The notes beneath the pieces are model-generated. The model did no database searches and was not told where the DNA came from. It saw nothing but the letters and a program-made list of their open reading frames with translations. Shown here one piece after another: positions 60,979 through 64,000 of a stretch of DNA of 64,000 nt. Source of the stretch: Marinobacter sp. F4218 (GTDB lineage Bacteria > Pseudomonadota > Gammaproteobacteria > Pseudomonadales > Oleiphilaceae); NCBI RefSeq assembly GCF_019443085.1, contig NZ_JAHZIL010000003.1, positions 372,001-436,000 of the forward strand, read 5' to 3'. The stretch's first letter is position 1; each line of letters opens with the position of its first letter. The translations under genes were made by a program, and so were the position numbers.

Positions 60979-62697
60979 ATGGCGAGCAGCAATCGAAACG
61001 TAACGCTGACCGGCCTGGCCCGGCGGTTTTTTGAAGACGGGCTTCTAGATGAGGCGACGGCAAAGGATGCTTTCCTGCAGGCCTCACAGAATCGAATTCC
61101 CCTGATCACCTACCTTACCCAGAATGAACTGGCACCTAGTTCGAAGCTTGCTTTTTCCGCAGCAATGGAATTTGGCATGTCAGTTCTCGATCTGGAGTCA
61201 TTCCAGCCTGAGATGATGCCCGAAAAGGGGGTAGACGAGAAACTGATCCGAAAACACAATGTCTTACCGATATTCAAGCGTGGCAATCGCCTGTTTATCG
61301 CAGTTTCCGACCCGACCAACATTCAGGCGCTGGATGAAATCAAGTTCAATACAGGCTTGAGCACCGACGCCATACTCGTGGACGATGCGAAGCTCCGAGT
61401 GGCCATAGAGAAGTATCTGGAATCTCAGGATACCTCGATGGGAGAGCTTGATGACGCCGACCTTGAGAGCGTGGAAACTGAGGGCGGCGATCAGGATGAC
61501 GACAGTGGTTCCGTAAGTGCGACCGAAGTCGATGACGCCCCAATTGTAAAATACGTCAACAAGATGCTCCTTGATGCCATCAGGGGGGGAGCATCTGACG
61601 TACACTTCGAGCCCTACGAGAAAACCTACAGAGTCCGGTACCGTACGGACGGAATATTGAAGGAAGTGTCCCGCCCATCAATCAAGCTGGCTCCAAAAAT
61701 TTCTGCCCGGGTAAAGATAATGTCCCAACTGGACATATCCGAGCGGCGCGTTCCTCAGGATGGCAGGATAAAAATGAAGCTATCCAAGACCAAAGCTATC
61801 GACTTTCGCGTAAACACGCTTCCAACGCTTTGGGGAGAAAAGATTGTTTTACGGATCCTGGATCCGAGCCAGGCCAAGTTGGGCATCGACGTCCTTGGGT
61901 ATGAGGAAGACCAGAAGCAGATGTACCTTGAAGCTCTGGAGCAGCCACAGGGTATGATTCTGGTCACGGGCCCGACCGGCTCGGGCAAAACGGTATCCCT
62001 CTATACCGGTCTGAACATTCTCAATACCAGCGAGCGCAACATCTCCACCGCCGAGGATCCGGCTGAAATCAATCTTGAAGGCATTAACCAGGTCAACGTC
62101 AACACCAAGGTGGGCCTTGGATTTGCCGAAGCACTCAGGGCATTCCTGCGCCAGGATCCCGATGTCATCATGGTAGGCGAGATCCGAGACCTCGAAACCG
62201 CGAACATCGCCATCAAGGCTGCTCAAACCGGCCACCTCGTTTTATCCACCCTGCACACTAACAGTGCCGCTGAAACTCTTACGCGGATGATGAACATGGG
62301 CGTGGCCTCCTTTAACATTGCCACTTCGGTGAGCCTCATCATCGCCCAGCGGCTCGGTCGCCGTTTGTGCAACAGCTGCAAACAGTCTGCTGATGTACCG
62401 AAGGACGTCCTTTTGAAGGAAGGGTTCACACAGGAACAAATTGATACAGGCTTCACGTTGTACCGCCCAAAGGGCTGTGATAAATGCAATGGAGGATACA
62501 AAGGCCGCGTTGGTATTTACGAGGTGGTCAAGGTAACTGACGAGCTGGCGAACATGATTATGGAAGAGGCCAGTTCCATCAAAATTGCAAAACAGGCTCA
62601 GGCGGAAGGTTTCCGTAATTTGCGGCAATCAGCCTTATTGAAGGTGATTCAGGGAGTGACGAGCCTTGAGGAAGCCAACCGCGTGACGAAGGATTAA
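60979..62697 (+). CDS. pilB: Type IV pilus extension ATPase PilB
   Basis: This hexameric ATPase (572 residues from MASSNRNVTLTGL) powers pilus extension. An N-terminal T2SSE_N domain (PEKGVDEKLIRKHNVLPIF) precedes the motor: Walker A LVTGPTGSGKTVSLYTGL, Asp box and Walker B DPDVIMVGEIRDLETANIA, His box GHLVLSTLHTNSAAETL, and the tetracysteine metal site CNSCKQ with CDKCNGG. The start at 60979 matches the family; a GTG at 60883 would add 32 atypical residues. It precedes pilC by 2 bases. The surface-glycan locus is thus inserted beside the usual pilABC genes. Confidence 0.96.
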   Translation: MASSNRNVTLTGLARRFFEDGLLDEATAKDAFLQASQNRIPLITYLTQNELAPSSKLAFSAAMEFGMSVLDLESFQPEMMPEKGVDEKLIRKHNVLPIFKRGNRLFIAVSDPTNIQALDEIKFNTGLSTDAILVDDAKLRVAIEKYLESQDTSMGELDDADLESVETEGGDQDDDSGSVSATEVDDAPIVKYVNKMLLDAIRGGASDVHFEPYEKTYRVRYRTDGILKEVSRPSIKLAPKISARVKIMSQLDISERRVPQDGRIKMKLSKTKAIDFRVNTLPTLWGEKIVLRILDPSQAKLGIDVLGYEEDQKQMYLEALEQPQGMILVTGPTGSGKTVSLYTGLNILNTSERNISTAEDPAEINLEGINQVNVNTKVGLGFAEALRAFLRQDPDVIMVGEIRDLETANIAIKAAQTGHLVLSTLHTNSAAETLTRMMNMGVASFNIATSVSLIIAQRLGRRLCNSCKQSADVPKDVLLKEGFTQEQIDTGFTLYRPKGCDKCNGGYKGRVGIYEVVKVTDELANMIMEEASSIKIAKQAQAEGFRNLRQSALLKVIQGVTSLEEANRVTKD

Positions 62698-62699
62698 GC

Positions 62700-63920
62700 A
62701 TGGCAGAAAAAGCGCAAAAGCTCGAATCGTTTATTTGGGAAGGGAAAGATCGTAAGGGAAACAAGTCCAAAGGTGAGCTGACAGGCCAGAGTCTGGCACT
62801 TGTCAAAGCCCAACTCCGGAAACAGGGAATCATTCCGGATAAGGTCAAGAAAAAACCCAAGCCGCTTCTGGGTGGCAGCAAAAAGATAACCCCGTTTGAC
62901 ATCGCGATGCTAACGCGCCAGCTTGCCACGATGATGAAAGCGGGGGTTCCTCTGGTACAGAGTTTCGACATTGTTGCAGACGGACTGGAAAACAAGGGGC
63001 TTCAGGAACTGGTCATGACGATTCGCAACGAAATTTCGTCAGGGACAAGTTTTGCCGGCGCCCTTAAAAAGCATCCGCGATATTTTGACGATCTTTATTG
63101 CAATTTGGTGGATTCCGGTGAGAAGGCGGGTGCGCTAGAACAAATGCTAGACCGCATTGCGACCTATCTTGAAAAGACCGAAATACTGAAGAAAAAAGTC
63201 AAGAAAGCGATGACCTATCCGATTGCGGTTATCGTGGTGGCAATAATAGTGACGGCGATTCTACTTGTTAAAGTAGTGCCTCAATTCGAGAGCCTGTTCC
63301 AGGGATTTGGTGCTGAACTGCCCGTATTCACCCAGTTTGTGGTGAACCTCTCTGAATGGCTTCAGAAATGGTGGTTCGCTGTTCTTTTGGGCATTGTTGG
63401 CTCCCTTTTTCTCTTCAAGGAGGCAAACAGACGCTCCAAGAAATTTTCGGACCTTATGGACAAATATGTTCTTAAACTTCCAATTATGGGCGAAATACTA
63501 GACAAATCGGCTGTAGCAAAATTTGGACGGGTACTCTCGACCACCTTTGCCTCAGGTGTACCCCTAGTTGATGCGTTGGATTCGGTTGCCGGCGCGACAG
63601 GCAATGCGGTCTATCGTGATGCCATCATGAACATCAAAAATGATGTATCCAGCGGTACTCAACTCCAAGCGTCTATGAAGGAACAGGACTTGTTCCCAGT
63701 AATGGCTGTTCAGTTAACCGCGATCGGCGAAGAATCAGGTAATCTGGACGAGATGCTTGCCAAAGTTGCAGAGCATTACGAGAGTGTCGTGGATGACATG
63801 GTTGATAACCTGACAGCGCTGATGGAACCAATGATCATGGGGGTTCTGGGTGTACTGGTCGGCGGCTTGATCATTGCCATGTACCTTCCAATTTTCCAGA
63901 TGGGTCAGGTTGTTGGCTAG
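62700..63920 (+). CDS. pilC: Type IV pilus inner-membrane platform protein PilC
   Basis: The 406-residue protein has two T2SSF domains. It shows TPFDIAMLTRQLATMMKAGV with PLVQSFDIV, a helix near residues 175-195 (AVIVVAIIVTAILLVKVVPQ), the repeat with KFGRVLSTTFASGVPLVDAL, and a C-terminal helix MIMGVLGVLVGGLIIAMYL. It anchors the assembly machine and couples PilB to pilin. pilD would be expected next, just beyond the window. Confidence 0.97.
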   Translation: MAEKAQKLESFIWEGKDRKGNKSKGELTGQSLALVKAQLRKQGIIPDKVKKKPKPLLGGSKKITPFDIAMLTRQLATMMKAGVPLVQSFDIVADGLENKGLQELVMTIRNEISSGTSFAGALKKHPRYFDDLYCNLVDSGEKAGALEQMLDRIATYLEKTEILKKKVKKAMTYPIAVIVVAIIVTAILLVKVVPQFESLFQGFGAELPVFTQFVVNLSEWLQKWWFAVLLGIVGSLFLFKEANRRSKKFSDLMDKYVLKLPIMGEILDKSAVAKFGRVLSTTFASGVPLVDALDSVAGATGNAVYRDAIMNIKNDVSSGTQLQASMKEQDLFPVMAVQLTAIGEESGNLDEMLAKVAEHYESVVDDMVDNLTALMEPMIMGVLGVLVGGLIIAMYLPIFQMGQVVG

Positions 63921-63986
63921 ACAGCTAGGATGAAGGACAGAAGAGATCTTTTTCTGCCCGCCGATCACCGCTCTAGACCTCAAGCC

Positions 63987-64000
63987 GGGGTCAGATGAAA
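63987..64000. repeat. Palindromic repeat, copy E (cut by window edge)
   Basis: GGGGTCAGATGAAA at the last bases is the left arm of the same palindrome family; the other arm should lie beyond the window. Confidence 0.65.

Noticed and set aside
1..64000. CRISPR arrays, rRNA, tRNA, prophage genes or complete insertion sequences
   Set aside because: No regularly spaced direct repeats, conserved RNA sequences, integrase or transposase genes were seen; the short palindromes are dispersed, not arrayed.

Overview
The window looks like a chromosomal surface-glycan locus of a marine gammaproteobacterium, most probably Marinobacter or a close relative. The evidence is the gene content: a pilA/pilB/pilC block with a sigma-54 pilA promoter, RfaH, YjbH, a complete pseudaminic acid set, an SLC13-CysC pair, CysDN, and moderately GC-rich core genes interrupted by AT-rich accessory blocks. 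I see no rRNA, tRNA, CRISPR array or complete insertion sequence. Genus assignment is inference from overall resemblance.

Layout. (1) 1-9.04 kb, minus strand: an exopolysaccharide export operon read yjbH, lipoprotein gene, wza, wzb, wzc, a decayed nucleotide-sugar dehydrogenase, and a wzx flippase cut by the window edge. A perfect 12-base ops element (the RfaH recruitment signal) lies inside the first codons of yjbH, and rfaH is the next gene upstream. (2) 9.27-11.96 kb: rfaH and cysQ (minus), divergent from a beta-CASP metallo-beta-lactamase nuclease gene. (3) 12.0-18.9 kb, minus: pseB-pseC-pseF-pseG-pseH-pseI for CMP-pseudaminic acid, plus a WbpO/TviB-type UDP-sugar dehydrogenase. (4) 19.0-21.4 kb, minus: SLC13 anion permease and cysC. 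(5) 21.5-27.5 kb, plus, AT-rich: a sulfotransferase, an unrecognised membrane/kinase-like protein, a LicD-type phosphotransferase, a TagD-type cytidylyltransferase and another sulfotransferase. (6) 27.5-43.9 kb, minus: a WcbI-like protein, a sulfotransferase, a 1124-residue sulfotransferase-GT2-GT4 fusion, the dTDP-rhamnose genes, a GT2, an epimerase, cysN-cysD, a DHH phosphoesterase, a WbpM-like dehydratase and a priming phosphoglycosyl transferase. (7) 44.7-51.7 kb, minus: two glycosyltransferase-type genes, a second flippase, two sulfotransferases and a WbqC-DegT pair. (8) 51.9-54.2 kb: a decayed second copy of the rfaH-cysQ-nuclease cassette, decorated with short palindromic repeats; a matching yjbH 5' remnant sits at 44.4 kb. 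(9) 54.35-60.0 kb: a sulfotransferase and four glycosyltransferase-type genes, ending in a GT-C/TPR protein beside pilA. (10) 60.1-63.9 kb: pilA (minus) and pilB-pilC (plus).

How it works together. CysD, CysN and CysC make PAPS, the SLC13 permease probably imports sulfate or a related anion, at least seven sulfotransferase domains consume PAPS, and CysQ (perhaps helped by the DHH protein) removes the PAP by-product. Sulfation therefore seems to be a main theme of the surface glycan, alongside rhamnose, pseudaminic acid, an amino-dideoxy sugar and probably glycerol phosphate. Two flippases imply at least two polysaccharide assembly lines; no Wzy polymerase or WaaL ligase is recognisable here.

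Most notable observations: the intragenic ops element beside rfaH; the duplicated, decayed and split yjbH-rfaH-cysQ-nuclease cassette; the palindromes whose insertion into copy 2 is revealed by comparison with copy 1; the kinase-like/LicD/TagD module; the sulfotransferase-GT2-GT4 fusion; and a possible pilin or glycan glycosylation operon next to pilA.
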